64,000 bases of DNA from Verrucomicrobiota bacterium. Its GTDB lineage: Bacteria; Verrucomicrobiota; Verrucomicrobiia; Verrucomicrobiales; V1-33. Within the stretch, counting starts at the first letter, position 1; every line of letters begins with the position of its first letter. The position numbers and the translations under genes are program-made. Location of the stretch: the NCBI GenBank assembly GCA_003402705.1, contig QQNF01000006.1, positions 1-64,000 on the forward strand, given 5' to 3'. Below are positions 54,501-62,313 of the stretch, piece after piece. The notes beneath the pieces were generated by a model. That model had not been told where the DNA came from. It did no database searches and was given only the letters and a program-made list of their open reading frames with translations.

Positions 54501-56944
54501 ACACTGGGATGGAGGTCGCCATCCGAAACGAGGGAGTAGCGGCGGGCGAGTTCCCGCAGGCGCTCCCTCGCCGGCTTGGGATTCCAATGGAGGCGGAGCA
54601 GGCCGGTGTCTACGCCCGGAAGAATCGCAAGGGCCACAATATCGCGCAAGTCCTCCGCCCGCTCGGGGTGGTCAACCAGATTGAGCAGAAACCGGCGGCA
54701 GACTTGGCCGACGGCATGTCGGATGGCCTCGCGCTCTGCGAGCGGCACATCGTCATCTGCTGGGGCTGTAAGGGAAGTTAGTAAGGAGTCGCCATCTCGG
54801 TGCAGGTCCAGCAGGCCGCGCACGGCGAGAGGCACGCCGAGGGTGATGCGGTGCAGGCTTTCGGCGAGAGTCCCTAGGTCGCCCTCCACTGGCGGGGCGA
54901 GTAGGCCAAGTGCGAAAGTAATCTCCGAAACCGTGAACCGCAAGTTTTCCCCGAAATCCTCCACTCGGAGCACTGCCTGCGGAATTTCAACACGCCAGCC
55001 ATGCTTGGTAGCTGGCGGCTGATGGAGATCCGGCCTTAGCCGGCTGCCGACGAGGACGAGCAACGGGAGGGGCTCGCGGAAGAGGGGGGCGAGGAGTTCC
55101 CGCAGCCAATTGTCGAGGTCATCTGAGAGTACCTCGCAGGTATCCAGCAGCAGGATGAGGGGGTGGCGCTCCATGGCAGCGCGCAGAACGGCCCGCAGCC
55201 CCTCCGCGCGCTCGCGGTGGGGGCAGATGACGGGGCCGTCGGTAAGGCCCGTCTCCCGGCACCATGCGGCGAAGAGTTCGCGATGCCTCCGAGGATCACG
55301 GCGCAGGGTGTCTATGTGTTTCGTTCTCCTGCCCAAGTCATCGTGCCACTGCCCTCCAGCGGTGAGGAGTTGGAGGAGCACGGAGTCTGTGCGCCCGCCG
55401 TCGGTGGTGGCCAACTGGAGCTGGGACTCGAATTTGTCCATCGTGGCGCGGTGCTCCTTAGCCGACGCTCGGACGCGGGCTTCTGCCAGCCAGTAGGGAT
55501 CGGCCACCTCCATGCCCAGCTGCTGGGCCAGGCGGATCGCGAGGACACGGAAAAGTTCCTCCGGGCTGCGCGGCTCGCCGGTAAGCGGAGCCCGCCAGTC
55601 GCCTTTGTCCCAGTCCACAAGGAGTGGGCGGACTTCCGGGTGTGCGTCCTGAGCCAGGCATCGGACGCGGTGGAGGAACCAGCTCTTCCCCATGCCGCCA
55701 AACCCGTGAGCCCATATCAGCCGAATGCCGCGGCTGCCCGCGTCAGCATTGCCAGTCCGGAAGCGGCTCATGAGCCCCTCTACGGCGTCCACGCCCAGTC
55801 CGAGCTGGGACTCGCGCCCGATGAAGCTACCAGCGGTCTCCGGATAAAAGTCATCCGGCGGCGGCGGAAGACTCTCCGGGCGGCAGGGCTGTAGCGTGGA
55901 TGATACTGGGGCAGGCGGAGCTGCCACAGGAAGGTCTCCGACTTTTTTGAGCTTCGACCGGTCAAACTTGAGTGCGCCCATCCGACAGCGCTGCTGATAC
56001 TCAGGGAGCCCCAGGGTCGCGACGAAGCGGGTGCAGTCTCTGATCTCAAGTTCGATCCAGTTCGTCCAGTCCGTTGCGAGCTGGTACGCCGCAGCGGTCG
56101 TTGCGCCGCCGCGGGCAATGTCAAACGTACCGCCGACTTCGATGACGTCAGAGGTGCAGTTCCTCACTTGGAGGAGGTTTTCCTTGCGCCAGTGCGCCTC
56201 CGATAACGGATTGAGCGGGCGCAGGTAGGACCAGACCAAGGTCGAGATGCGTTTCTCGCCGAGGTCCAGAAGGTCTCCCAGACGTAGAAGGGCCGCAAGG
56301 AAACGGAGATTGACCGGGTCCTCCCCGATCTCGTGGGGATCGAGAGCTTCATCATTCAGCACCCGGGAACGGTCCCACGAGTGCGCGACAGCAACATGGA
56401 CAAGCGGCTCAATGAACTTCTCACCGATCAGAACTCGGAGGCTGGAGCCGGCAGGAGAGGCGTCTGTGAGCACGAATGAGCCCAAGCGGCCCGGATGCTG
56501 AAGGCGGAACCAGTCCGCGGCCAATTGGCGCAGTCCCATTTCACCCATCCATTTCCTCGCGTCGTCGCCCAGGTCCTCTTTTACCTGCTTCCACTTATCT
56601 GCATTCTCAGAGCTTGCCCAATTGGTGAAGTCGGAATCCTTGGGTAGGCCGAGCACTTCTTCCTTTGGCCCCCACATACCGGAATCGTGGAGGAGAACGG
56701 CAAGCAGAAGCAGATAAAGTTCGGTGCCATTGAGCACACACGAATCCGGGAGAAGCTGGCCGATCCTGTGAGCTACCCGGCAGGAATGCAGCAGGTCGTG
56801 GTCTGTAAAGTCTTCTGCGCCGATGGGCCGCGTGTGCCCGAGCAACGGCTTAACATGGTCGTGCACAGCAATTAGCTTCCCGTGCAGGCCCCTGTTTTTC
56901 GTCCCGAGTCGTCTTACAAGTTCTAGGGAATGCCAGTCATCCAT
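51590..56944 (-). CDS. HD domain-STAND NTPase-TPR protein, conflict-system candidate
   Basis: 1784 aa. Residues ~40-240 form an HD-type hydrolase domain: FTDHD (His49-Asp50), LLHDSG (His86-Asp87), VAHSW (His188) and LLRLGDLLDL (Asp224), the spacing of HD phosphohydrolases used as effectors. After FIGRE (~374) comes a STAND NTPase with Walker A GFGGMGKS (414-421) and Walker B LILLLDTCE (596-604), then a winged-helix region. Residues ~1040-1600 are 16 near-identical 35-residue TPRs, followed by diverged TPR-like helices. ATG 56944 (MDDWHSLEL) is chosen because sequence upstream to 57124 is Arg/Pro-rich and unlike a fold. It lies 190 bp downstream of the CHAT/STAND gene on the same strand. Confidence 0.8.
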   Translation of the reverse strand: MDDWHSLELVRRLGTKNRGLHGKLIAVHDHVKPLLGHTRPIGAEDFTDHDLLHSCRVAHRIGQLLPDSCVLNGTELYLLLLAVLLHDSGMWGPKEEVLGLPKDSDFTNWASSENADKWKQVKEDLGDDARKWMGEMGLRQLAADWFRLQHPGRLGSFVLTDASPAGSSLRVLIGEKFIEPLVHVAVAHSWDRSRVLNDEALDPHEIGEDPVNLRFLAALLRLGDLLDLGEKRISTLVWSYLRPLNPLSEAHWRKENLLQVRNCTSDVIEVGGTFDIARGGATTAAAYQLATDWTNWIELEIRDCTRFVATLGLPEYQQRCRMGALKFDRSKLKKVGDLPVAAPPAPVSSTLQPCRPESLPPPPDDFYPETAGSFIGRESQLGLGVDAVEGLMSRFRTGNADAGSRGIRLIWAHGFGGMGKSWFLHRVRCLAQDAHPEVRPLLVDWDKGDWRAPLTGEPRSPEELFRVLAIRLAQQLGMEVADPYWLAEARVRASAKEHRATMDKFESQLQLATTDGGRTDSVLLQLLTAGGQWHDDLGRRTKHIDTLRRDPRRHRELFAAWCRETGLTDGPVICPHRERAEGLRAVLRAAMERHPLILLLDTCEVLSDDLDNWLRELLAPLFREPLPLLVLVGSRLRPDLHQPPATKHGWRVEIPQAVLRVEDFGENLRFTVSEITFALGLLAPPVEGDLGTLAESLHRITLGVPLAVRGLLDLHRDGDSLLTSLTAPADDDVPLAEREAIRHAVGQVCRRFLLNLVDHPERAEDLRDIVALAILPGVDTGLLRLHWNPKPARERLRELARRYSLVSDGDLHPSVRSYLRRFWRSEDERPDCFTDVLSGLRCCFTIAGGEFENPTPAERVTRTIAELNLRSWDEGDAITADAARVLCLARVYEVDSLPLESLLRELPLAGPANAAARALWPRDFDESPSMQIILPWLRRSCDTARPMWSAEESAALSLLSGTTGISSTAQPETLLAAHRHLETAVAHFTIDLLPISIAAGEAFFEIAHGLDPFSPSNANRNHPPFLSALAYERAIALGHLASVAWNNVANIYAEHLGEPAKAEEAYRRAIELDPENGFPHHGLGNLYQYHLGEHAKAEGAYRRATELEPRAAAPHNGLGNLYLDHLGEPAKAEEAYRRAIELDSENAFPHHGLGNLYQYHHGEPEKAEVAYRRAIELDPKNAAPHHGLGNLYRDHLGEPEKAEEAYRRAIELDPKNALPHNGLGNLYRDHLGELAKAEEAYRRAIELDPKLDLPHCGLGSLYEDYLGEPAKAEEAYRRAIELDPGNAFPHYCLVSLYRDHLEEPAKAEEAYRRAIELDPENAAPHHGLGNLYRDHLGEPAKAEEAYRRAIELDPENAAPHHGLGNLYRDHLGEPAKAEEAYRRAIELDPENAFPHYDLGNLYRDHLGEPAKAEASCRRAIELDPENAVLHHCLGNLYRDHIGEPTKAEASYRRAIELDPKLGLPHCGLGRLYEDYLGEPAKAEEAYRRAIELDPENAFPHYDLGNLYRDRLGAPAKAEASYRRAIELNPKIDLPHCGLGSLYEDYLGEPAKAEEAYRRAIELNPENAFPHYGLGGLYKDYLGEPAKAEEAYRRAIELNPKSAQPHLGLGALFQEAGRWVEAIAAFQRALALDRTSGAAQRGMAWVALRSSGNVEEARRWADEAGKVDPSHPGTLLAGMAVEAWAHGWPAIATAFPAWVQEPKTGNEAFLWSSRQRLAALLRRMHARGELEAAAAVLRVAASRACWQPWAAAVDALLADTAKAQLSDQRSRTILELLRHKDSNRH
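52156..53835 (-). repeat. Sixteen 105-bp near-identical TPR-coding repeats
   Basis: GTTCGATGGC-type anchors recur at exact 105-bp spacing (52156, 52261, 52366, 52471 and so on to 53731), 16 units, encoding YRRAIELDPENAAPHHGLGN with GEPAKAEEA before it. Length variation between units is nil; substitutions concentrate at the DPxxAxPH positions. Identity at DNA level, including synonymous sites, indicates recent expansion or gene conversion. Confidence 0.92.
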
Positions 56945-57134
56945 AAAGAAGTCAGATAGTTGTGTCCGGGAGGCATTACAGAGGCGCACAAGAGCACCGG
57001 CACGACGGAGGCGAGCAGAAGTACGGGGGTTGTGGCGAAGCGGAGGCGGAGTTCGCGCATGGCTGACGACTGGACTAGCGTACGGCGTCGCGGGCGTCCA
57101 CAGACTTTCCAGAGGTCTGGCCAACCTGCGGCGT

Positions 57135-60116
57135 TCACAACTTCTCCGCCTCCTTCGCCAACACCACCAACGACAGGCCGAGCGGCGTGGCGATTTCTTC
57201 GATCCGTCCCGCCTCCGGAAGCCCCATCCGCCGCGCCTCCCGCCACGCCCATGCTAGGTGGGTCACGATTTCCATGACGTCCTCTTTGTTCCCGCGAATG
57301 ACCAGCATTTGCGCGACCATGACCCGTCCGGCGATCAGCGATCGCACATCGCCGAGTTTCTCATAAACGGGTAACTCTTCCTCGCGGCGCATCCGCAGGG
57401 CCTCGTCGAGCTGGCCACGAGCCCTCAGAATGTCCGCAATTTTTCCGAGCGCCATCGCGCGGAAGCGCACGTCACGGAGTTTCTCAAAGACGGGCAACAC
57501 TTCCTCTCGGAGCATGAACAGTGCCTCGTCCAGCTGGCCGCAGACCCTGAAAATGTCCGCGATCTGCGCTAGCGTTAACGCGCAGGAACGCACTTCGCCG
57601 AGTTTCTCATAAACCGGCAACACTTCCTCGCGGCGGATCCGCAGGGCCTCTTCGAGTTGGCCGTGGGCGCTGAGAATGTCCGCGATCTTCCCCAGCGTCA
57701 CCGCACGCTCGCGAACGTCGCCGAGTTTCTCAACGACGGGCAACTCTTCCTCGCGGCGGATGCGCAGGGCCTCGTCGAGCTCGCCGCGGGCGCTGAGAAT
57801 GTCCGCGATCTTCCCCAGCGTCACCGCACGATCACGCACTTCTCCGATCTTCTCAAAGACGGGGATCATTTCCTCTCTGCGGATGCGCAGGGCCTCGTCG
57901 AGTTCGCCACGGTCGCCGAGAATGTCCGCGATCTGCCCCATAGTCACCGCGCGGGAGCGCACGTCGCCGAGTTTCTCAAAGACGGGCAACACCTCCTCGC
58001 GGTGGATGTGCAAGGCCTCGTCGAGCTCGCCGCGGGCACTGAGAATGTCCGCGATCTTCCCCTGGGTCAACGCACGGGTGCGCACGTCGCCGAGTTTCTC
58101 AAAAACGGGCAACTGTTCCTCGCGTCGGATGCGCAGGGCCTCATCAAGCTCACCGCGGTCGGTGAGAATGCCCGCGATCTTCCCCAGCGTCATCGCGCAA
58201 GAGCGCACGTCGCCGAGTTTCTCAAAGACGGGCAGCAGTTCCTCGCGTCGGATGCGCAGGGCCTCGTCGAGCTCGCCGCGGGCGCTGAGTATGTCACAGA
58301 TCCTTCCCAGCGTGATCGCACGGGAACGCTCGTCGCCGAGTTTCTCAAAAACGGGTAACACTTGCTCTCGGCGGATGCGCAGGGCCTCGTCGAGTTCGCC
58401 GCGGTCGCCGAGAATATCTGCAATCTTCTCCAGCGTCACCGCGCGGCGGTAGAGGCCGGCTTCACCCTTGTCGGTGAAGAAGGGCAGGAGTTGGTCGCGG
58501 CAAATGCGCTCGGCTTGTTCCACCTTTCCCTGCTGGAGAAGGAGGCCCGAGTGGGTGAAGAGCGTGGCGGCTTTCTCGTCGTCCATGTCGCGGTCCCCGT
58601 GGAGGGCGGCGGCTTCCGCAAAGAGGGCCGCGGAAGCTTCGCCCTCGCCGAGCACCTGGAGGGCGCGGGCAAGATCGCGGACGAGGCGGGGATCACGCCG
58701 GGGCTGGATCGCATCCAGGGTGCTGGCGGCAAGCGCGGCGGCTTCGCGGCTCCGACTATTGAAAAGCCGGACGCTGCAGACCCGATAGGCATACTCACAG
58801 GCTAGGGGGTGATCTCCGGCGGCGAAGGCGAGACGGCGGAGTTCGAGGAGCCGGGATTCAGTGGTTTTGCCACCCAAATCATCCCGCCAATGCTTCTGCA
58901 ACACGAGAAGGACAGCGGGGGCAGCCTCAGCGGGCGGCTCGCCAAGGATGGGCCGGAGGAAGGGAGCAGCGAGCCAGTGAGGTTGGCCCTTTATCTGCCA
59001 AACGTAAACGAGACCCCAAGCGACGGCAGTGGCTAGGTGGGCGGCGACGGCGCTCTCAGTGGCCGGAGACTGCGGACCAGTGTGTAGGGCGAGGGCAGCC
59101 GCGAGCGGCACGGGTTCTTCGCAGACCTGAAGGGCAGCGAGCAAATCTCGCGCGGCAGGGGTGAGGGCGGCACAGAGGGCGGCGGCGAAAACGTCTTCCC
59201 GGAACTCGGCTTCCTTGGCCTCAAGGGCGGCAATTAGGACGGAGTGGTCCAGGCCGGGCTGGTCGAGGACTTTGAAGAGCCACTCAAGGAGCCGGTGATT
59301 GCCTCCAGCGGTCGTGATGGCGCGGTGGCGTAGGTCGTCGGGCTGACCAGCGGCGCGGAGGTAGATGCCGGTAAGGCGGGCGAGGCGCTTTTGCTGGTCC
59401 GCCTCATCCATCGGGGTGATGGGCAATTGTTCCAGCCCGGGCACGCTAGCGGCAGGGAGCTGGTAGCGGGTCGTAATGAGTAGGCGGGCATGCCCATCGT
59501 CTGCCACCGCACGGACGAGGGCGCTCAGCACGGGCGCGACCCCGGGCCTCACGTTGGCGAAGGCTTCGCCAGTGTGGGGAAGGTCCTGGTTTTGCTCGTA
59601 GTCATCGAGCACAAAAAACAGGGGCTTCTCGCAGGCCAAGATGGCAGCGGCGAGGCGGTGGGCGAATTCGCCTGCTCCCTGGAGGGCCAGACGCGCGCCT
59701 TCAGCCTCGTGAGGCAGGGCTTTGGCCAGGGCCTGTGTGAGCGTGGTCTCATCGCAGAGACCAAAGATGGGAACTAGCAGGAAATCGTGCTTAAGGCGGT
59801 CGGCCCAGCGGCTCACGACGCTGCTTTTCCCCAGCCCTCCGGTGCCGTGCAGCACAAGGCCGCCGACGCCATTGCTGCGGAGGAGGCGGATGCCGTGCTG
59901 GAGCAGGCGACGGCGGCCGACGAATTGTTCCAAACCAGGGACTTTCGGTGAGCGATGGTCGCCGGGGATGAGGAAGTGTTCGCTGGGGAGCTTGCCTGCC
60001 GCTTTGACGCGGCCTTTGAAGCCGGGCGCAGTGACGAGCGGCCGGGCACGGCACCGTCGAAATGGAGGCGCAGCAGGTGCCAGCCGTCGGCCCCTTTGTC
60101 GATCATGCCCCGCCAT
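57135..60116 (-). CDS. STAND NTPase-TPR part of a CHAT-STAND-TPR protein, as frameshifted
   Basis: A 993-codon frame. The first ~30 residues (MAGHDRQRGRRLAP) are an out-of-frame reading of the CHAT gene; real homology starts near RPLVTAPGFKGRV (~60040). Then EQFVGRRRLLQ, Walker A HGTGGLGKSS, Walker B LFFVLDDYEQN, a winged-helix/helical arm, and from ~57340-58500 ten 40-residue TPRs (GELDEALRIRREEELPVFEK type). The natural protein is almost certainly one ~1310-residue polypeptide starting at 61066. The 190-bp gap before the HD-STAND gene shows no ORF. Confidence 0.8.
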   Translation of the reverse strand: MAGHDRQRGRRLAPAAPPFRRCRARPLVTAPGFKGRVKAAGKLPSEHFLIPGDHRSPKVPGLEQFVGRRRLLQHGIRLLRSNGVGGLVLHGTGGLGKSSVVSRWADRLKHDFLLVPIFGLCDETTLTQALAKALPHEAEGARLALQGAGEFAHRLAAAILACEKPLFFVLDDYEQNQDLPHTGEAFANVRPGVAPVLSALVRAVADDGHARLLITTRYQLPAASVPGLEQLPITPMDEADQQKRLARLTGIYLRAAGQPDDLRHRAITTAGGNHRLLEWLFKVLDQPGLDHSVLIAALEAKEAEFREDVFAAALCAALTPAARDLLAALQVCEEPVPLAAALALHTGPQSPATESAVAAHLATAVAWGLVYVWQIKGQPHWLAAPFLRPILGEPPAEAAPAVLLVLQKHWRDDLGGKTTESRLLELRRLAFAAGDHPLACEYAYRVCSVRLFNSRSREAAALAASTLDAIQPRRDPRLVRDLARALQVLGEGEASAALFAEAAALHGDRDMDDEKAATLFTHSGLLLQQGKVEQAERICRDQLLPFFTDKGEAGLYRRAVTLEKIADILGDRGELDEALRIRREQVLPVFEKLGDERSRAITLGRICDILSARGELDEALRIRREELLPVFEKLGDVRSCAMTLGKIAGILTDRGELDEALRIRREEQLPVFEKLGDVRTRALTQGKIADILSARGELDEALHIHREEVLPVFEKLGDVRSRAVTMGQIADILGDRGELDEALRIRREEMIPVFEKIGEVRDRAVTLGKIADILSARGELDEALRIRREEELPVVEKLGDVRERAVTLGKIADILSAHGQLEEALRIRREEVLPVYEKLGEVRSCALTLAQIADIFRVCGQLDEALFMLREEVLPVFEKLRDVRFRAMALGKIADILRARGQLDEALRMRREEELPVYEKLGDVRSLIAGRVMVAQMLVIRGNKEDVMEIVTHLAWAWREARRMGLPEAGRIEEIATPLGLSLVVLAKEAEKL
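57340..58500 (-). repeat. 120-bp TPR-coding repeat array, nine clear units and one degenerate
   Basis: Units such as RGELDEALRIRREE plus LPVFEKLGDVRSRAVTLGKI recur every 120 bp (anchors near 57370, 57490, 57610 and so on to 58330); a tenth, weaker unit (QAERICRDQLLPFFTDKGE) lies near 58470. Similarity is high at nucleotide level but lower than in the 105-bp array. This is the standard 40-residue repeat of CHAT- and NB-ARC-linked TPR proteins. Confidence 0.88.
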
Positions 60117-61066
60117 GTGGCGGAGAGAGCGGCGGGTAGCGATTCGCCGGTAGCGAGGGCGCGGTAGAGGATTTCGGCGGCGAGAATGGCGTGGTCGTCG
60201 CGCACAAGGCGGCCCCAGCCGAGGGCGGCGCGAATGCCATGGGCGATCAGGGATTCAGCCAGGGATTGCTCTTCGCCGTGCCCGGGATTCTGCGCGGTGC
60301 GGCAGCCGGAAAGGAAAACGACCCGCGGGCGGCGAGAGCCGAAGGCCTTGGCCAACTGGTCCGCCGTGGCGGGGGCAGGCTGGCCAGTTTCGTCTTCCAG
60401 ATAGAAAACGGGGGTCACGCCCTCATGCCCGGCGTGGCCAATAAGATGAAAAATGTCGAAGGTCCCTGCGGGCTGCACAGAGACAAGCTCCCCGAGGTCG
60501 GGAAGGCATCCGCTTTCCTCGACCGTCAGTTCCATCAGGCGCTTTCCACGGACCTCGGCGGCCCGAAACATGCGGCCTTCTTCGACCTCGAACTGGAGCG
60601 GCGCGCCGCCGCCTTCCGGAGCCGCGGCCATGAAAAGCGTGTGCAGCGGGCGATTCTCCGGTGCAGGCCATGCGGGACCTGTCCGGCCATGCCAGCGGGT
60701 CGGGACAATGGCAGGGTTGGTCTTCGCGACGAGGAAACCCTCATCGTCGGCCATGGTTTCCCACGGGAGGTGAGCGAGCATTCTCTCCGTGTGAATCGCG
60801 AGCACGAGCGGACCGTCCCCATGACGAGCACCCTCGATGGCGCGGGAAAGGGTGCGTTCAGAGCCATCGAGCCAGCGGAAGAGGCGCTGGCCGATCTCGA
60901 GCCGCGCAGTGCCATTATAGTAGTACGTCTCGGCCTGACCGATGAGGTCTTCTATCTCTTCAATCGCGAGATCGCGGTTCGTCGCGGTGTTTTCATTGTC
61001 CGTCCAGAAGCGAAACTGCCAGCAGTCGCGTTGCGGAGACAGGATCCGGAGATGGAGAACATTCAT
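59813..61066 (-). CDS. CHAT-domain protease part of a CHAT-STAND-TPR protein, as frameshifted
   Basis: A 417-codon frame; genuine sequence runs to about HLLRLHFDGAVPG (~60045), after which the reading is frameshifted Ser/Ala-rich sequence. Caspase-like CHAT landmarks: HLIGHAGHEG with catalytic His211 and VVFLSGCRT with Cys255; SLAESLIAHGIRAALGWG and WHLLRLHFDG complete the fold. CHAT proteases are effectors in bacterial conflict systems and cleave target proteins when their sensor is triggered. ATG 61066 overlaps the stop of the 113-aa gene (ATGA), so the two are coupled. Confidence 0.85.
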   Translation of the reverse strand: MNVLHLRILSPQRDCWQFRFWTDNENTATNRDLAIEEIEDLIGQAETYYYNGTARLEIGQRLFRWLDGSERTLSRAIEGARHGDGPLVLAIHTERMLAHLPWETMADDEGFLVAKTNPAIVPTRWHGRTGPAWPAPENRPLHTLFMAAAPEGGGAPLQFEVEEGRMFRAAEVRGKRLMELTVEESGCLPDLGELVSVQPAGTFDIFHLIGHAGHEGVTPVFYLEDETGQPAPATADQLAKAFGSRRPRVVFLSGCRTAQNPGHGEEQSLAESLIAHGIRAALGWGRLVRDDHAILAAEILYRALATGESLPAALSATWRGMIDKGADGWHLLRLHFDGAVPGRSSLRPASKAASKRQASSPANTSSSPATIAHRKSLVWNNSSAAVACSSTASASSAAMASAALCCTAPEGWGKAAS

Positions 61067-61404
61067 GACGCCGGGCGCGTGATGGCTTTGAGGATGGCGG
61101 CGAGTTCCTCTTCCGTGACGGCATTGAGATTAAGCCGCGAGCCGTCCGGGCATTCGATGACGCACGCAAAGTAGGCTCCGCCGGGCTTATCGCGGCGACT
61201 GCGGAACCATGCCAGGAGTTCCCGTGCGAGCACTGGCGCCGAGGCGACCTGGAGGAGATTAGCGGTCAGCGACAGCCAGTCAGTACGCTGCGGCGGATCC
61301 TCGGATGCCACGGCCTCGGCACTGAGGCCGTCGATGCACAGCAATTCTTCCAGCGCAGCATCTGCCGCCGGGCCTTCAAGGAACAGGGTAAGGTTCTTGC
61401 CCAT
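61063..61404 (-). CDS. Small EACC1-like component of the CHAT/STAND operon
   Basis: 113 aa from ATG 61404; an upstream in-frame start at 61497 would only translate the antisense of the duplicated 3' end. An acidic N-terminal half, then DWLSLTANLLQVASAPVLARELLAWFRSRRDKP and ACVIECPDGSRLNLNAVTEEELAAILKAI. The ...LxxWLRSRR...VxGPDGRxxxLxA..(DE)xxALLxAI pattern resembles effector-associated constant component 1 (EACC1), which sits before effector/STAND genes in NTP-dependent conflict systems. This assignment is by recollection and moderately sure. The stop overlaps the CHAT start by 4 nt, indicating stoichiometric production. Confidence 0.65.
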   Translation of the reverse strand: MGKNLTLFLEGPAADAALEELLCIDGLSAEAVASEDPPQRTDWLSLTANLLQVASAPVLARELLAWFRSRRDKPGGAYFACVIECPDGSRLNLNAVTEEELAAILKAITRPAS

Positions 61405-61461
61405 GATGGGCTCCACAATAACGAACCGCGCGGCCCTGTCCAGGCAGACATGCCGTTGCCG

Positions 61462-61516
61462 AGCGACACCCGCGGCGCCACCGTCAAAGAATTCCAACCC
61501 CCAAAACGCTGACCCC
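61462..61516 (+). repeat. Direct repeat, right copy of the 3' end of the 2168-aa gene
   Basis: Mismatches to 50873-50927 lie at four positions; the frame (DTRGATVKEFQPPKR, then TGA) is intact. No coding context of the 2168-aa protein exists upstream, where the minus-strand 113-aa gene runs. It marks the right boundary of the island. Confidence 0.9.
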
Positions 61517-61549
61517 GGAAGCGCTACTCCGCTCGCCGCAAATGAAAAC

Positions 61550-61578
61550 GGCCCTCTGTCCCGCGCAGACAGAGGGCC
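61550..61578. terminator. Bidirectional intrinsic terminator-like hairpin
   Basis: GGCCCTCTGT (61550-61559) pairs perfectly with ACAGAGGGCC (61569-61578) around a 9-nt loop. On the + strand ACTTTGTTTC follows; on the - strand GTTTTCATTT follows. It lies 34 nt after the duplicated stop codon, as a gene terminator would, and separates the island from the PIN pair. Confidence 0.7.
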
Positions 61579-61627
61579 ACTTTGTTTCAGAAGTTGCCTT
61601 TCGTACGGAATAAGTCACTGTTTCGCC

Positions 61628-61870
61628 ATGAGTTCCATCTGCGTTGATCTCGAGAACGCCCTAGCCCGGCTCGATCCCGGTTCAGCCGCGGCGCTGGAAC
61701 GTCTTGTCAGGGACTCGCTGGCGTTGCTTGAGTCGCGTGTGGTCCATGCTCAGGAACTGGACGCCCGGGGCTGGCCGGTGGGTTACTTTGACCGCACCGA
61801 AGGCAGCTTTTCCGGTCAGCCACTTGAAGCACCCGAAGATCCTCCCGCGGAATCCTTGCCCCGGTGGTGA
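61628..61870 (+). CDS. Antitoxin of a PIN-type toxin-antitoxin pair
   Basis: 80 aa. An N-terminal helical region (ALARLDPGSAAALERLVRDSLALLE) is followed by DARGWPVGYFDRTEGSFSGQPLE, the form of toxin-wrapping tail found in antitoxins preceding PIN toxins. No DNA-binding ribbon-helix-helix is evident. The stop TGA at 61868-61870 overlaps the toxin ATG, typical coupling that keeps antitoxin in excess. Confidence 0.75.
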   Translation: MSSICVDLENALARLDPGSAAALERLVRDSLALLESRVVHAQELDARGWPVGYFDRTEGSFSGQPLEAPEDPPAESLPRW

Positions 61871-62280
61871 TGCGTTACCTGCTCGACACCAACATCTGGA
61901 TTCTCTACCTCAAAGGCGGGCACCCCATGCTGCGCGCAAAACTGGAGGTGACAGACCGCCGTGACATCGTGACCTGTCCTGTCGTCTGGGCCGAATTGCT
62001 CTACGGAGCCCGGCGTTACGAGAAACGCAGTGAACGTGAAGCCAAAGTAGAGGCCGCCCTCTCCGCGCTGGTGTGCCTGCCCTTCGATGTCACTGCCGCG
62101 CGGCATTACGCCAGGGTGCGTGACGATCTGGAATCCCACGGCCTCGTCATCGGAGGCAATGATCTCATCATCGCCAGCATCGCGCTCACTCACGGACTCA
62201 CCGTCGTGACACACAACTCTGATGAATTCGGCAGAGTCCCGGGCCTCGCCGTGGAAGATTGGGTTGTGTCCGCGTCATGA
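61870..62280 (+). CDS. PIN-domain ribonuclease toxin (VapC-like)
   Basis: 136 aa. The acidic active-site quartet of the PIN fold can be placed: Asp6 in LLDTNIWI, Glu42 in WAELLYGARR, Asp98 in GGNDLIIAS and Asp118 in THNSDEF. Family members cut tRNA, rRNA or mRNA when freed from antitoxin. ATG 61870 is chosen; GTG codons at 61864 and 61867 would add two residues. It lies immediately beyond the island's right repeat, 34 bp before the convergent fasciclin gene. Confidence 0.9.
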   Translation: MRYLLDTNIWILYLKGGHPMLRAKLEVTDRRDIVTCPVVWAELLYGARRYEKRSEREAKVEAALSALVCLPFDVTAARHYARVRDDLESHGLVIGGNDLIIASIALTHGLTVVTHNSDEFGRVPGLAVEDWVVSAS

Positions 62281-62313
62281 CGATCACCCAGAGCTCTGAC
62301 CACTTGCCCCCGA

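Noticed and set aside
60035-60050. Programmed -1 frameshift in the CHAT gene
   Set aside because: No slippery heptamer of the XXXYYYZ type and no obvious downstream pseudoknot; one-base deletion is simpler.
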